Origin: Mariniflexile jejuense
Lineage (GTDB): Bacteria > Bacteroidota > Bacteroidia > Flavobacteriales > Flavobacteriaceae
Assembly (NCBI RefSeq): GCF_042675665.1
Contig: NZ_JBHTJI010000001.1
Coordinates: 248,001 to 312,000 of the forward strand
DNA length: 64,000 bases
Reading direction: 5' to 3'
Shown: positions 26,582 through 36,809 of the stretch, piece after piece
Position numbering within the stretch: position 1 is the stretch's first letter
How the letters are laid out: every line of letters starts with the position of its first letter
Made by a program: the position numbers and the translations under genes
The notes under the pieces: model-generated
Told to the model about the DNA's origin: nothing
Seen by the model: the letters and a program-made list of their open reading frames with translations, nothing else
Databases searched by the model: none

Positions 26582-27328
26582 ATGAAATTATTAGAAGGAA
26601 AAACAGTCATCATCACAGGTGCAAGTAGGGGTATTGGTAAAGGAATTGCACAAGTTTTTGCTGCTCAAGGTGCCAATATAGCATTTACATATAGTAGTTC
26701 TGTAGCAGCTGCAAACGACCTTGAAAAAGAACTAATCGCACAAGGCATCAAAGCCAAAGGTTATAAAAGTAATGCTGCTAGCTTTGAAGAAGCTCAAAAA
26801 TTAGCTGATGATGTGGTTGCAGAATTTGGTAGCATTGACGTACTAATAAATAACGCTGGTATTACTAAAGATAATTTACTAATGCGCATCTCTGAAGAAG
26901 ATTTTGATACTGTTATTGAAGTAAACTTAAAATCGGTTTTCAATATGACCAAAGCTGTGCAAAAAACCATGCTAAAACAACGTAAAGGCTCTATTATAAA
27001 TATGAGTTCAGTAGTTGGTGTAAAAGGTAATGCAGGTCAAACTAATTATGCAGCATCTAAAGCTGGTATTATTGGGTTTTCAAAATCTGTAGCGTTAGAA
27101 TTAGGTTCTAGAAACATTCGTAGTAACGTTGTTGCTCCAGGTTTTATTGAAACTGAAATGACAGCTGTTCTTGATGAAGACGTTGTAAAAGGATGGCGTG
27201 CAGGCATTCCATTAAAACGTGGTGGAACACCAGAGGATGTTGCAAACGTTTGTGTGTTTTTAGCAAGTGATATGAGTGCCTATGTTACCGGACAAACTAT
27301 TAATGTTGATGGTGGTATGTTAACCTAA
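26582..27328 (+). CDS. fabG: 3-oxoacyl-[ACP] reductase
   Basis: A 248-residue short-chain dehydrogenase of fatty-acid synthesis. It has TGASRGIGKG cofactor binding, NNAGITKDNLLMR, catalytic Ser in NMSSVVG and the YAASK pair, PGFIETEMT, and the C-terminal YVTGQTINVDGGM. All of these are FabG-specific rather than general SDR features. It has its own 160-base upstream region after the sucD terminator. Confidence 0.95.
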   Translation: MKLLEGKTVIITGASRGIGKGIAQVFAAQGANIAFTYSSSVAAANDLEKELIAQGIKAKGYKSNAASFEEAQKLADDVVAEFGSIDVLINNAGITKDNLLMRISEEDFDTVIEVNLKSVFNMTKAVQKTMLKQRKGSIINMSSVVGVKGNAGQTNYAASKAGIIGFSKSVALELGSRNIRSNVVAPGFIETEMTAVLDEDVVKGWRAGIPLKRGGTPEDVANVCVFLASDMSAYVTGQTINVDGGMLT

Positions 27329-27382
27329 GCTGTTATTGCCACAAAGGAGGCAATCGCATCAATTTAAACCCAAAGTTTTTTA

Positions 27383-29416
27383 ATGAGTTCAGAAACTCTA
27401 TTATACATCATACTTTCTGGAATAATTGCTATGGTTGTAGCAGGATTTCAGTATTACACAACCAAGAAAAGCATGTCTAAACTAAACATGCTTTTCTTGG
27501 TTTTAAGGTTTATTACGATTTTCTCAATACTCTTATTAATTATAAATCCTAAATTCAAGCAAGTAAGCTTATCTACTGAAAAACCAAATTTGGTTATAGC
27601 TATTGATAACTCAAGTTCTATTACCTTTCAAAATCAAGCTGTTAATTCAAAAAATATCGTTTCAGCATTAACAACTAATTCAGATTTAGCAAAAAAATTC
27701 AATATAGAGACTTATACATTTGGTGATAACCTAAAAGCATCTGATTCCATTACCTTTTCTGAAAAACAAACCAATATAGACAATGCTTTTAACCAATTAT
27801 CTCAAATTTATAAAGCGTCTATTTCTCCAACTATTTTAATTACTGATGGTAATCAAACCTATGGTAACGATTATGAATTTGCTTATAATACATTCAAACA
27901 GCCCATTTATCCAATCATTTTAGGCGATACTATTAAACATATCGATTTAAAAATTCAGCAATTGAATGTTAATAAATACGCGTATTTAAAAAATCAATTT
28001 CCAGTTGAAGCTATTTTAGTTTACAATGGTGAAACATCTGTAAATACTCGTTTTGTTGTAACTAGTGATAATTCAGTAGTTTACTCAGAAACGGTAAATT
28101 TTACAAAAACAAACAACTCAAAAGTTATTAATTTAAAACTTCCAGCAAATGCCGTTGGTGTTCATGTTTATAAGGCGCAATTAGAACCTATAACTAATGA
28201 AAAAAACACCACCAATAATTTCAAAAATTTTGCTGTAGACGTTATCAATCAAAAAACTAAAATAGCCTTGGTAAGCAATATGCTTCACCCTGATTTAGGT
28301 GCTTTTAAAAAGAGTATTGAAAGTAATGAACAACGTTCTGTTTCATTTTTAAATCCAAATGAAACATTAAATCAACTAAATGATTTTCAATTGGTTATTT
28401 TATATCAACCAAACAATACATTTAACAAATTATTTGACGCTTTAAATGCTGAAAACAAGAATCGTTTTTTAGTTATAGGTACTAAAACCGATTTAAACTT
28501 TCTAAATAAAATTAATAAAAACTACACCTACGAAATCACTAATCAAACAGAAAACTATCAAGCTGAATTAAACCAAAACTACACACCTTTTTTAGTTGAT
28601 GCTATTAATTTTGAATCGTTTCCGCCTTTAAATTCACCTTATGGTTCATCAAAATTTTCAATTCCTTTTGAAACTATTTTGACTAAAACGGTTAATGGAA
28701 TTTCAAAAAAAGACCCTTTATTAGCAACTTTTGAAACTAATGGTAGGCGAGAAGCAGTGTTATTTGGTGAGGATATTTGGCAATGGCGCGCACATAGTTA
28801 TTTAAACTCAAAATCTTTTGAAACGTTTGATGACTTTATGGGTAAACTTATTCAATATGTAGCTTCAAATAAGCAAAAAAGCAGATTGAATTTAGAATAT
28901 GAGTCGTTTTATAATGGCAATACCAACATTATTATTATGGCAGAATTTTTCGATAAAAACTATATTTTTGATACGCGTGAAACCCTTCGCATCAAAGTAA
29001 AAGATATTGTTTCTAACACTACAAAAACCTTTCCGCTTATTTTAAATAATACTAACTATCAAGTAGATTTAAGCAATTTACCGCCTTCAGACTATAGTTT
29101 TACGGTTAGTACTTCCAATGAAAAAATATCAAAATCTGGTAACTTTAAAATATTGGAATACAATGTAGAGCAACAATTTTTAAATGCCGATGTAACAAAA
29201 CTTAAACAATTAGCTACTAATAGTAATGGAAAGCATTATTTTGTTGCTAAAACGGATGGTTTAATTTCTAATTTGCTAAACGATAGCCGATTTGTAACGA
29301 TTCAAAAAAGCCATAAAAAAACCTTACCTTTGATAGATTGGAACTATCTGCTCATTATAATCGCTTTAAGTTTGTCTGTAGAGTGGTTTTTAAGAAAATA
29401 TAACGGATTAATTTAA
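27383..29416 (+). CDS. VWA-like membrane protein, unknown function
   Basis: A 677-residue protein with two N-terminal membrane helices (about 7-27 and 37-57) and one near the C-terminus (WNYLLIIIALSLSVEWFL). After the first helices comes a von Willebrand A-like stretch: AIDNSSSI resembles the DxSxS metal site, and ILITDGNQTYGND the later Asp loop. The rest looks like stacked beta domains. The architecture resembles BatA/CglB-like envelope proteins and glutamine-amidotransferase-like membrane proteins of Bacteroidota. It is 54 bases after fabG and nine bases before the next SDR gene, so an operon is likely. Confidence 0.75.
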   Translation: MSSETLLYIILSGIIAMVVAGFQYYTTKKSMSKLNMLFLVLRFITIFSILLLIINPKFKQVSLSTEKPNLVIAIDNSSSITFQNQAVNSKNIVSALTTNSDLAKKFNIETYTFGDNLKASDSITFSEKQTNIDNAFNQLSQIYKASISPTILITDGNQTYGNDYEFAYNTFKQPIYPIILGDTIKHIDLKIQQLNVNKYAYLKNQFPVEAILVYNGETSVNTRFVVTSDNSVVYSETVNFTKTNNSKVINLKLPANAVGVHVYKAQLEPITNEKNTTNNFKNFAVDVINQKTKIALVSNMLHPDLGAFKKSIESNEQRSVSFLNPNETLNQLNDFQLVILYQPNNTFNKLFDALNAENKNRFLVIGTKTDLNFLNKINKNYTYEITNQTENYQAELNQNYTPFLVDAINFESFPPLNSPYGSSKFSIPFETILTKTVNGISKKDPLLATFETNGRREAVLFGEDIWQWRAHSYLNSKSFETFDDFMGKLIQYVASNKQKSRLNLEYESFYNGNTNIIIMAEFFDKNYIFDTRETLRIKVKDIVSNTTKTFPLILNNTNYQVDLSNLPPSDYSFTVSTSNEKISKSGNFKILEYNVEQQFLNADVTKLKQLATNSNGKHYFVAKTDGLISNLLNDSRFVTIQKSHKKTLPLIDWNYLLIIIALSLSVEWFLRKYNGLI

Positions 29417-29424
29417 AATTTTAA

Positions 29425-30195
29425 ATGAAAAAAGAAACAAAAACGGCCATAGTAACAGGTTCTTCTTCTGGTGTTGGTGCCGCTTCTTGTATTGAATTTG
29501 CTAAACGAGGTTGGAATGTTGTTATAAACTATTCACAAAACAAAGTTGATGCTTACAATTTGGCAGAGGTTTGCAAAAGTTTTGGCGTAAACGCGCTGGT
29601 ATGTCAAGCAAATGTGGCTGACGAAGACGATTGTAAACGAATGGTAGAAGCTACAATTCATACTTTTAACAGAATTGATGCCTTGGTAAATAATGCTGGA
29701 ACCACAAAGTATTGCAATTATAACAATTTAGATGGACTTAGTAAAAAAGATTTCCAAGACCTATATGAGGTTAATGTTATTGGAGCTTACCAAATGGTAA
29801 AATTAGCAGCACCTTATTTAAAAAAGGCTCATGGTTCTATTGTTAATATTTCTTCAATAAGTGCTATTTCTGGTGTAGGTAGCTCAATAGCTTATGCGGC
29901 TTCAAAAGGCGCTTTATCCACAATGACGCTTTCGTTGGCACATGCTTTATCACCAGAGGTTCGAGTTAACGGTATTTGCCCAGGATTTATTCAAACACGA
30001 TGGACTAAAGGCTTTTTAGGTGAACGCTACGAGTCTGTTAAAGAACATATTGAAAAAGCTTCTCTTATTAATAGAACATCATTACCGGAAGATATTGCTA
30101 AAGGCATTATTTATTTAGCTGTAGATGCTAATACAACATCTGGACAAATACTTACCATAGATGGTGGACAATTGGTAAATCAAGGAAAATTGTAA
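29425..30195 (+). CDS. SDR-family oxidoreductase
   Basis: A 256-residue classical short-chain dehydrogenase. It has TGSSSGVGAAS cofactor loop, NNAGTTKY, catalytic Ser in NISSISAISGV, YAASKGAL, and the C-terminal TSGQILTIDGGQ. It resembles FabG in layout but differs at many positions, so the substrate is open. Nine bases separate it from the VWA-like gene. Confidence 0.9.
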   Translation: MKKETKTAIVTGSSSGVGAASCIEFAKRGWNVVINYSQNKVDAYNLAEVCKSFGVNALVCQANVADEDDCKRMVEATIHTFNRIDALVNNAGTTKYCNYNNLDGLSKKDFQDLYEVNVIGAYQMVKLAAPYLKKAHGSIVNISSISAISGVGSSIAYAASKGALSTMTLSLAHALSPEVRVNGICPGFIQTRWTKGFLGERYESVKEHIEKASLINRTSLPEDIAKGIIYLAVDANTTSGQILTIDGGQLVNQGKL

Positions 30196-30283
30196 AAGCA
30201 GAAAAACAAGAGTCTATTTAAAAACACTTGTCTATAAAGTGCTTTTTATAAAACAATAACAACTAAATTAAAAATATAAAAAA

Positions 30284-31099
30284 ATGGAAAAATTCCCTAA
30301 AGTTGCGTTCCCAGCAATCATAGCTGCTATAATATTGATAATTGTACTAGCAAAATCGGCAGTAACCATTGGTTCTGGTGAAGCAGGCGTATTGTATAAA
30401 ACTTTTGATAAAGGTGTTGTAACCAATGAACCACCATTAGGTGAAGGATTTCATGTTGTAGCACCATGGAATAAGGTTATTGTATATGAAGTACGCCAAC
30501 AAGAACTTTTTGAAAAAATGAAAGTATTATCATCAAACGGATTGGAAATTCAAATTGACGCATCGGCTTGGTACCAACCCGTTTATAACGATTTAGGAAA
30601 TTTACATCAATCTTTAGGAGAAAACTATTTACAACGTGTAATTCAACCCGCTATTCGTAGTGCTGCACGTAGTGTTGTTGGTCGCTATACACCAGAACAA
30701 TTATATTCTAGTAAACGTGATGCTATTCAAGATGAAATATTTTTAGAAACAAAAAAGATTCTTGAAAAACAATATGTACAATTAAACGAAGTTTTAGTAC
30801 GCGATGTTACATTACCAGGTACTATTAAAGATGCTATTGAACGTAAATTAAAGCAAGAACAAGAATCATTAGAATATGAATTTAGATTAGTTACTGCTGC
30901 CAAAGAAGCTGAAAAAGTAATTATTGAAGCTAAAGGTAAAGCAGATGCTAACCGTATTTTAAGTGAATCGTTAACCGATAAAATTTTACAAGATAAAGGC
31001 ATTGAAGCTACCATAAAACTATCAGAATCATCAAACAGTAAAGTAATAGTTATTGGTTCTGGAAAAAGTGGTATGCCAATAATTTTAGGAAATCAGTAA
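30284..31099 (+). CDS. Prohibitin/SPFH-family membrane protein
   Basis: A 271-residue protein with an N-terminal signal-anchor helix (AFPAIIAAIILIIVLA), an SPFH/band-7 domain (GEAGVLYKTFDKGV through VVGRYTPEQLY and VRDVTLP), and a long alanine/glutamate-rich coiled coil (about 185-245). Bacterial members form large membrane-bound assemblies that regulate FtsH-type proteases; no protease gene is adjacent here. The length matches prohibitins. Confidence 0.9.
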   Translation: MEKFPKVAFPAIIAAIILIIVLAKSAVTIGSGEAGVLYKTFDKGVVTNEPPLGEGFHVVAPWNKVIVYEVRQQELFEKMKVLSSNGLEIQIDASAWYQPVYNDLGNLHQSLGENYLQRVIQPAIRSAARSVVGRYTPEQLYSSKRDAIQDEIFLETKKILEKQYVQLNEVLVRDVTLPGTIKDAIERKLKQEQESLEYEFRLVTAAKEAEKVIIEAKGKADANRILSESLTDKILQDKGIEATIKLSESSNSKVIVIGSGKSGMPIILGNQ

Positions 31100-31208
31100 C
31101 ATATAGAAAAAAATAATTCAACTTTCTTAAAGATATTTTGAATATTAAATAATTAAAATTAGCTATAAATAAATAATACTTAATAGTGATAAGTTTTGTA
31201 GCTATTAT

Positions 31209-31240
31209 TTGGAAAAATCAACTTTAATTATAGATATTTG
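31209..31240 (+). promoter_or_regulatory. Candidate promoter of the his operon
   Basis: TTG at 31209-31211 and GATATTTG at 31233-31240 (one mismatch to TAnnTTTG), separated by 21 bases. Transcription would start near 31247, about 15 bases before the leader peptide ATG. Confidence 0.55.
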
Positions 31241-31261
31241 CAAAAGTGAAAAACACAAAAC

Positions 31262-31318
31262 ATGAACTTTATTCAATCACATCATCATCATTTTCAAATT
31301 TGCTCTCAAGCGAAGTGA
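31262..31318 (+). CDS. Histidine operon leader peptide
   Basis: An 18-codon ORF reading MNFIQSHHHHFQICSQAK, stop TGA at 31316-31318, with four consecutive His codons at 31280-31291. It lies between a plausible promoter and an intrinsic terminator that precedes hisG. A run of codons for the end product of the operon in a tiny upstream ORF is the classical mark of ribosome-mediated attenuation, as in the enterobacterial his leader (seven His codons). Stalling at these codons would leave the antiterminator segment just downstream free to pair. Confidence 0.88.
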   Translation: MNFIQSHHHHFQICSQAK

Positions 31319-31365
31319 AGATGTATTGAATAAAATCAACATATTTTTAAACCCGTTTGAGACAA
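31268..31365 (+). promoter_or_regulatory. his attenuator: competing antiterminator and protector pairings
   Basis: Two alternative pairings can be read. (a) Protector: TTTATTCAATCACATC (31268-31283), inside the leader ORF, pairs with GATGTATTGAATAAA (31320-31334), leaving one bulged C. (b) Antiterminator: TTGCTCTCAAGCG (31300-31312) pairs with CGTTTGAGACAA (31354-31365), with one bulge and one G-U, consuming the left arm and loop of the terminator. A ribosome halted at the His codons blocks (a) and permits (b), giving read-through. A ribosome reaching the stop codon covers 31300-31312, so the terminator forms. Without translation, pairing (a) traps the antiterminator strand in its loop. Confidence 0.8.
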
Positions 31366-31380
31366 TCAAACGGGTTTTTT
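31349..31380 (+). terminator. Attenuator terminator before hisG
   Basis: A perfect 12-bp stem, AAACCCGTTTGA (31349-31360) with TCAAACGGGTTT (31366-31377), 5-base loop GACAA, followed by T residues to 31380. It lies 47 bases before the hisG ATG. It is the strongest intrinsic terminator in the window, and its position upstream of the first structural gene only makes sense as a regulated one. Confidence 0.9.
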
Positions 31381-31426
31381 AATTTTTAATCCAACTAGAT
31401 TGTTTCAAACTCATAAAAACAAGACA

Positions 31427-32284
31427 ATGAGTACATTAAGAATTGCAGTACAAAAATCAGGTCGCTTACACGACGAATCTATGGAACTACTTAAAGACAT
31501 AGGTATTTCCATTGATAATGGCATCGATCAATTAAAAGCATCCGCCAGAAACTTTCCTGTGGAAGTATTTTACCTTAGAAATGGTGATATTCCACAATAT
31601 TTAAAAGACGGCGTAGTTGATGCTGCTATTATTGGCGAAAATGTGTTAATTGAAAAAGGCAACGGTATCAATATTGCAGAAAAACTAGGTTTTTCGTCAT
31701 GTCGTGTTTGTATTGCGGTTCCAAAAACCATGGATTATAAAAGTATAAAAGATTTAGATGGTAAACGTATTGCAACATCATACCCAAATACCGTAAAAAA
31801 TTATTTAGATACACAAGGAATAACTGCTAACCTTCATATTATTAATGGTTCGGTTGAAATTGCACCAAATATAGGATTAGCAGACGCTATAGTTGATATT
31901 GTTTCAAGCGGAAGCACATTGTTTAAAAACAATTTAAAAGAGGTTGAAATGATTTTCAAATCGGAAGCCGTTTTAGCAGTTTCGCCTATTTTAGATGCTG
32001 AAAAACAAGCGATTTTAGACAAAATTCAGTTTAGAATCAAATCCGTTTTAAAAGGAAGAGAATCTAAATACGTATTACTTAATGCACCAAATGATAAAGT
32101 TCAAGCCATTATAGATGTGTTACCAGGTATGAAAAGCCCAACGGTTTTACCTTTGGCGGAAGCAGGCTGGAGTTCAATTCACTCAGTAATAAGTAAAAAC
32201 GAATTTTGGGATGTTATTGACGATTTAAAAGCTAAAGGTGCACAAGGTATTTTAGTGTGTCCAATAGAAAAAATGGTACTCTAA
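31427..32284 (+). CDS. hisG: ATP phosphoribosyltransferase, long form
   Basis: The 285-residue first enzyme of histidine synthesis, joining PRPP and ATP. The start at ATG 31427 (MSTLRIAVQKSGRL) fits the conserved N-terminus; an in-frame TTG nine codons earlier is unlikely. The PRPP-type loop is in VDIVSSGSTLFKNNL. The C-terminal ACT-like domain (after about 205, with SPTVLPLAEAGWSSIHSVI) is present, so this is the histidine-feedback-inhibited hexameric form and needs no HisZ. It is thus controlled twice: by attenuation and by feedback. Confidence 0.96.
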   Translation: MSTLRIAVQKSGRLHDESMELLKDIGISIDNGIDQLKASARNFPVEVFYLRNGDIPQYLKDGVVDAAIIGENVLIEKGNGINIAEKLGFSSCRVCIAVPKTMDYKSIKDLDGKRIATSYPNTVKNYLDTQGITANLHIINGSVEIAPNIGLADAIVDIVSSGSTLFKNNLKEVEMIFKSEAVLAVSPILDAEKQAILDKIQFRIKSVLKGRESKYVLLNAPNDKVQAIIDVLPGMKSPTVLPLAEAGWSSIHSVISKNEFWDVIDDLKAKGAQGILVCPIEKMVL

Positions 32285-32324
32285 TTAATAATTAACAATA
32301 TTAATATAGCTTAAGGCTTAGAAA

Positions 32325-33607
<1,283 letters not shown>

Positions 33608-33608
<1 letters not shown>

Positions 33609-34651
33609 TGAATATACAAGATTTAATAAGACCTACCATTAAGGCATTAAAACCTTACTCTTCGGCACGTGATGAATTTCAAGGTGTGACTGATAACATG
33701 GTGTTTTTAGACGCTAACGAAAACCCTTTTGAAAATGGTGTAAACCGTTATCCCGATCCGCAACAAGGCAAATTGAAAGTTATGCTTTCTGAAATTAAAG
33801 ACATTTCAACAAAAAACATTCTTTTAGGAAATGGTAGCGATGAAATTTTAGACCTTATTTTTAGAGCTTTTTGCGAACCGAACCAAGATAACATTGTCAT
33901 ATTGCCTCCAACTTATGGTATGTATGAAGTTTTGGCAAATTTGAACGCTATCGGCATCAAAAAAGTAAATTTAGATGATGCGTTTCAACCTAAAGTTGAC
34001 GATGTTTTAAATGTTGCTGACATCAATAGTAAGTTACTTTTTATTTGTTCTCCAAATAACCCTTCAGGTAATAGTTTTACTTCAGAAGCTATTGAAAAAA
34101 TGGTATCTAACTTCAAAGGCATCGTAGTTATTGATGAAGCGTATATTGATTTTTCAACTGAAAAAAGTTGGTTATCTAGATTAAACGAATTTCCTAATTT
34201 AATTGTAACGCAAACTTTATCTAAAGCATACGCTATGGCAGGCATCCGCTTAGGAATATGCTATGCTTCCGAAGAAATAATTAAAGTTTTAAATACCATC
34301 AAACCGCCTTACAACATTAACGAACTAACACAAAAAAAAGCTATTGAACTGTTGAATGTCAAAGATTTGGCAACCAACCAGATAGCCGATATTTTAAAGG
34401 AACGCAGTGCTTTAATTTCAGAATTAAAAGCTATCAGTTATATTTCAAAAATATACCCAACCGATGCTAATTTTGTATTGGTAAAAGTAGATGATGCCAA
34501 TAAACGCTATAATCAACTTATTGAGAAAGGGATTGTTATTCGTAATAGAACCTCACAACCAGGTTGTGAAAACTCGTTACGTTTAACGGTTGGAACTCCA
34601 AAGGAGAATGAGATATTGATAAAAACACTTTTATCGATATCGAAATCCTGA
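33608..34651 (+). CDS. hisC: Histidinol-phosphate aminotransferase
   Basis: A 347-residue PLP enzyme of histidine synthesis. DANENPFENGVNRYPDPQ, GNGSDEILDLI, PPTYGMY, SPNNPSGN, IDEAYIDF, and the PLP lysine in TLSKAYAMAGIRLG are all in place. The stop codon TGA (34649-34651) lies inside the left palindrome flanking the GIY-YIG cassette, so the last residues (LSISKS) may have been altered by insertion. Confidence 0.96.
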
Positions 34652-34664
34652 ACTTGTTTCAGGA
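34646..34664. repeat. Left palindrome of the GIY-YIG cassette
   Basis: TCCTGAA / TTCAGGA arms (34646-34652 and 34658-34664) around CTTGT. The same core, CCTGAA...TTCAGG, recurs just after the GIY-YIG gene at 34960-34978. The hisC stop codon is contained in the left arm. Confidence 0.8.
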
Positions 34665-34676
34665 ACTTTTAAAATT

Positions 34677-34958
34677 ATGCTAACGTATTATTGCTATATA
34701 ACATCAAATAAAAATAGAACAGTAATATATATTGGGTATACAGATAATTTGAAACGAAGATTAGTTGAACATTTAAAAGGAACTGGAGCTATATTTACCA
34801 AGAAATACAAAGCAACAGATTTAGTTAATTTTGAAACATTTAACAGTAAAAAGGAAGCTAAAGAAAGAGAAAGTCAATTAAAAAATTGGCATAAAGAATG
34901 GAAATGGAATTTGATGAAAAAATCAAATCTAAATTTATTAACATTAGAGATTAATTAG
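34677..34958 (+). CDS. GIY-YIG nuclease-superfamily protein inserted in the his operon
   Basis: A 93-residue single-domain GIY-YIG protein (UPF0213/YhbQ-like size). The core is YYCYITSNKNRTVIYIGYTD: the GIY- and YIG-like beta strands are present, although the first reads CYI rather than GIY. It continues with NLKRRLVEH (catalytic Arg region) and a Lys-rich helix with ESQLKNWHKEWKWNLM. Such small GIY-YIG genes occur in many copies in Bacteroidota genomes. It has no role in histidine synthesis and lies between hisC and hisB, flanked by matching palindromes, so it looks like a mobile or mobilised cassette. Confidence 0.85.
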   Translation: MLTYYCYITSNKNRTVIYIGYTDNLKRRLVEHLKGTGAIFTKKYKATDLVNFETFNSKKEAKERESQLKNWHKEWKWNLMKKSNLNLLTLEIN

Positions 34959-34959
34959 A

Positions 34960-34978
34960 CCCTGAAATAAATTCAGGG
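34960..34978. repeat. Right palindrome of the GIY-YIG cassette
   Basis: CCCTGAA / TTCAGGG arms (34960-34966 and 34972-34978) around ATAAA, matching the core of the left palindrome. A second small palindrome, GCTTAATAAATTAAGC (34981-34996), follows directly and abuts the hisB ATG. Confidence 0.8.
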
Positions 34979-34996
34979 TTGCTTAATAAATTAAGC

Positions 34997-36130
34997 ATGA
35001 AAAAAGTATTATTTATAGACCGCGACGGGACATTAATTAAAGAGCCAGCAGATGAGCAGGTTGATTCTTTTGAAAAACTAATATTTTACCCTAAAGTATT
35101 TCAGTTTTTAGGTAAAATTTGTAAAGAATTAGATTATGAAATTATCATGGTTACTAACCAAGATGGTTTAGGAACGCCTGATAATCCTTCAGAAAAATTT
35201 TGGCCTATTCACAATTTTGTTATCAACACCTTTAAAAATGAAGGTATTGAATTTAAAGAGGTTTATATTGACGAAACCTATGCCAAAGATAATGCTCCAA
35301 CACGCAAACCTAATACGGGTTTATTAACTAAGTTTTTTTCTGAAGATTATGATTTGAAAAATTCTTTCGTTATTGGTGATAGACTTACAGACATTGAATT
35401 AGCAAAAAATTTAGGTTCTAAAGGTATTTTTATTAATGATGAAACCAATTTAGGAACTAACGAAATTACAGTAAAGCGAGAAGAATTAAACCCATATATA
35501 GCTCTTGAAAGTAATGATTGGGAAGCAATATACAACTTCTTAAAACTTGAAGATCGGGTTCAAGAAATAACACGTAACACCAATGAAACTCAGATTTATA
35601 TAAAATTAAATTTAGATGGTTCTGGTAAAAATGATATTGATACTGGATTATCATTTTTTGATCATATGCTCGATCAAATTGGTCGTCATGGCGCCATGGA
35701 TTTAACTGTAAAAGTAAATGGTGATTTAGAAGTTGACGAACACCATACCATTGAAGACACCATGATTGCCATGGGCGAATTATTCAATAAAGCTTTGGGT
35801 AATAAATTAGGCATAGAACGCTATGGCTTTTGTTTACCAATGGATGATTGTTTAGCACAAGTAGCAGTAGATTTTGGTGGAAGAAATTGGCTAGAATGGG
35901 ATGCAGAATTTAAACGTGAAAAAATAGGGGATATGCCAACGGAAATGTTTTATCACTTATTTAAATCGTTTACCGATGGTGCTAAATGTAATTTAAACAT
36001 AAAAGCAGAAGGCACAAACGAACACCATAAAATAGAAGGCATTTTTAAAGCCTTTGCAAAAGCTATGAAAATGGCGGTAAAAAGAGATTCTAACAAAATG
36101 TTTTTACCAAGCACTAAAGGAGTATTGTAA
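34997..36130 (+). CDS. hisB: Bifunctional histidinol-phosphatase / imidazoleglycerol-phosphate dehydratase
   Basis: A 377-residue fusion. The N-terminal HAD phosphatase (about 1-165) starts MKKVLFIDRDGTL with the DxDGT nucleophile, and has TNQDGLG and GDRLTDIE. The C-terminal dehydratase (about 185-377) has FFDHMLDQIGRHG, DEHHTIEDT, HHKIEGIFKAFAKAM, and ends STKGVL. I chose ATG 34997 over an in-frame TTG at 34979, which falls inside the small palindrome. The gene begins right after the GIY-YIG cassette. Confidence 0.96.
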   Translation: MKKVLFIDRDGTLIKEPADEQVDSFEKLIFYPKVFQFLGKICKELDYEIIMVTNQDGLGTPDNPSEKFWPIHNFVINTFKNEGIEFKEVYIDETYAKDNAPTRKPNTGLLTKFFSEDYDLKNSFVIGDRLTDIELAKNLGSKGIFINDETNLGTNEITVKREELNPYIALESNDWEAIYNFLKLEDRVQEITRNTNETQIYIKLNLDGSGKNDIDTGLSFFDHMLDQIGRHGAMDLTVKVNGDLEVDEHHTIEDTMIAMGELFNKALGNKLGIERYGFCLPMDDCLAQVAVDFGGRNWLEWDAEFKREKIGDMPTEMFYHLFKSFTDGAKCNLNIKAEGTNEHHKIEGIFKAFAKAMKMAVKRDSNKMFLPSTKGVL

Positions 36131-36135
36131 AGTAC

Positions 36136-36209
36136 AATATTAAATATTAGAAGTTAAAGTTTTGAAATGACAATAAACTTTCAACTTCCAATATCTAACT
36201 TTTAATATT
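36136..36209. repeat. Inverted repeat between hisB and hisH (ATATTAGAAGTTA family)
   Basis: The left arm at 36136-36161 contains ATATTAGAAGTTAAAGTT; the right arm at 36176-36209 is its near-complement with an 8-base insertion and two mismatches. The same words flank the four-helix-bundle gene downstream and occur between hisA and hisF. Confidence 0.7.
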
Positions 36210-36215
36210 AAAAAA

Positions 36216-36809
36216 TTGAAACTAGTAATAATTAATTACGGCGCAGGAAACATAAAAAGCATACAATTCGCATTCAAACGTTTGGGAATTGATGCTGTTT
36301 TATCTGACAATCCAGAGGAAATTTTAGCTGCCGATAAAATTATTTTTCCAGGTGTAGGTGAAGCAAGTTCTGCAATGAGGATGCTTAAAGAAACAGGGTT
36401 AGATATTTTGATTCCACAATTAAAACAACCTGTTTTGGGTATTTGTTTAGGTATGCAATTACTGTGTGAATACACCGAAGAAGGCAATACAACCGGATTG
36501 GGTATTTTTAAAACCAAAGTAAAACGCTTTAAAAATGAGGTAAAAGTACCACAGATGGGTTGGAATGTTATTAAAGATTTAAAATCAGACTTGTTTAAAG
36601 GTATCAAAGAAAACGAATATATGTATTTGGTGCATAGTTATTATGCTGAACACTGCCAAGAAACCATTGCCACAACCGATTATGGTTTAAATTACGCATC
36701 AGCATTACAACATAAAAACTTTTACGGTGTACAATTTCACCCAGAAAAGAGTAGTTTAGCAGGAGAACAAATTTTGAAGAATTTTTTAAAGTTAGAATTT
36801 AAAAGTTAG
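36216..36809 (+). CDS. hisH: Imidazole glycerol phosphate synthase, glutaminase subunit
   Basis: The 197-residue glutamine amidotransferase partner of HisF. The nucleophile Cys is in LGICLGMQLL and the His/Glu of the triad in VQFHPEKS. The oxyanion region PQMGWN is also seen. The start codon is TTG at 36216 (MKLVIINYGAGN); no ATG fits. The stop TAG (36807-36809) lies within the left inverted repeat of the next cassette. Confidence 0.96.
   Translation: MKLVIINYGAGNIKSIQFAFKRLGIDAVLSDNPEEILAADKIIFPGVGEASSAMRMLKETGLDILIPQLKQPVLGICLGMQLLCEYTEEGNTTGLGIFKTKVKRFKNEVKVPQMGWNVIKDLKSDLFKGIKENEYMYLVHSYYAEHCQETIATTDYGLNYASALQHKNFYGVQFHPEKSSLAGEQILKNFLKLEFKS

Noticed and set aside
34979..34996. TTG at 34979 as start of hisB
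   Set aside because: It lies in a palindrome outside the conserved N-terminus; ATG 34997 begins exactly at the HAD motif region.
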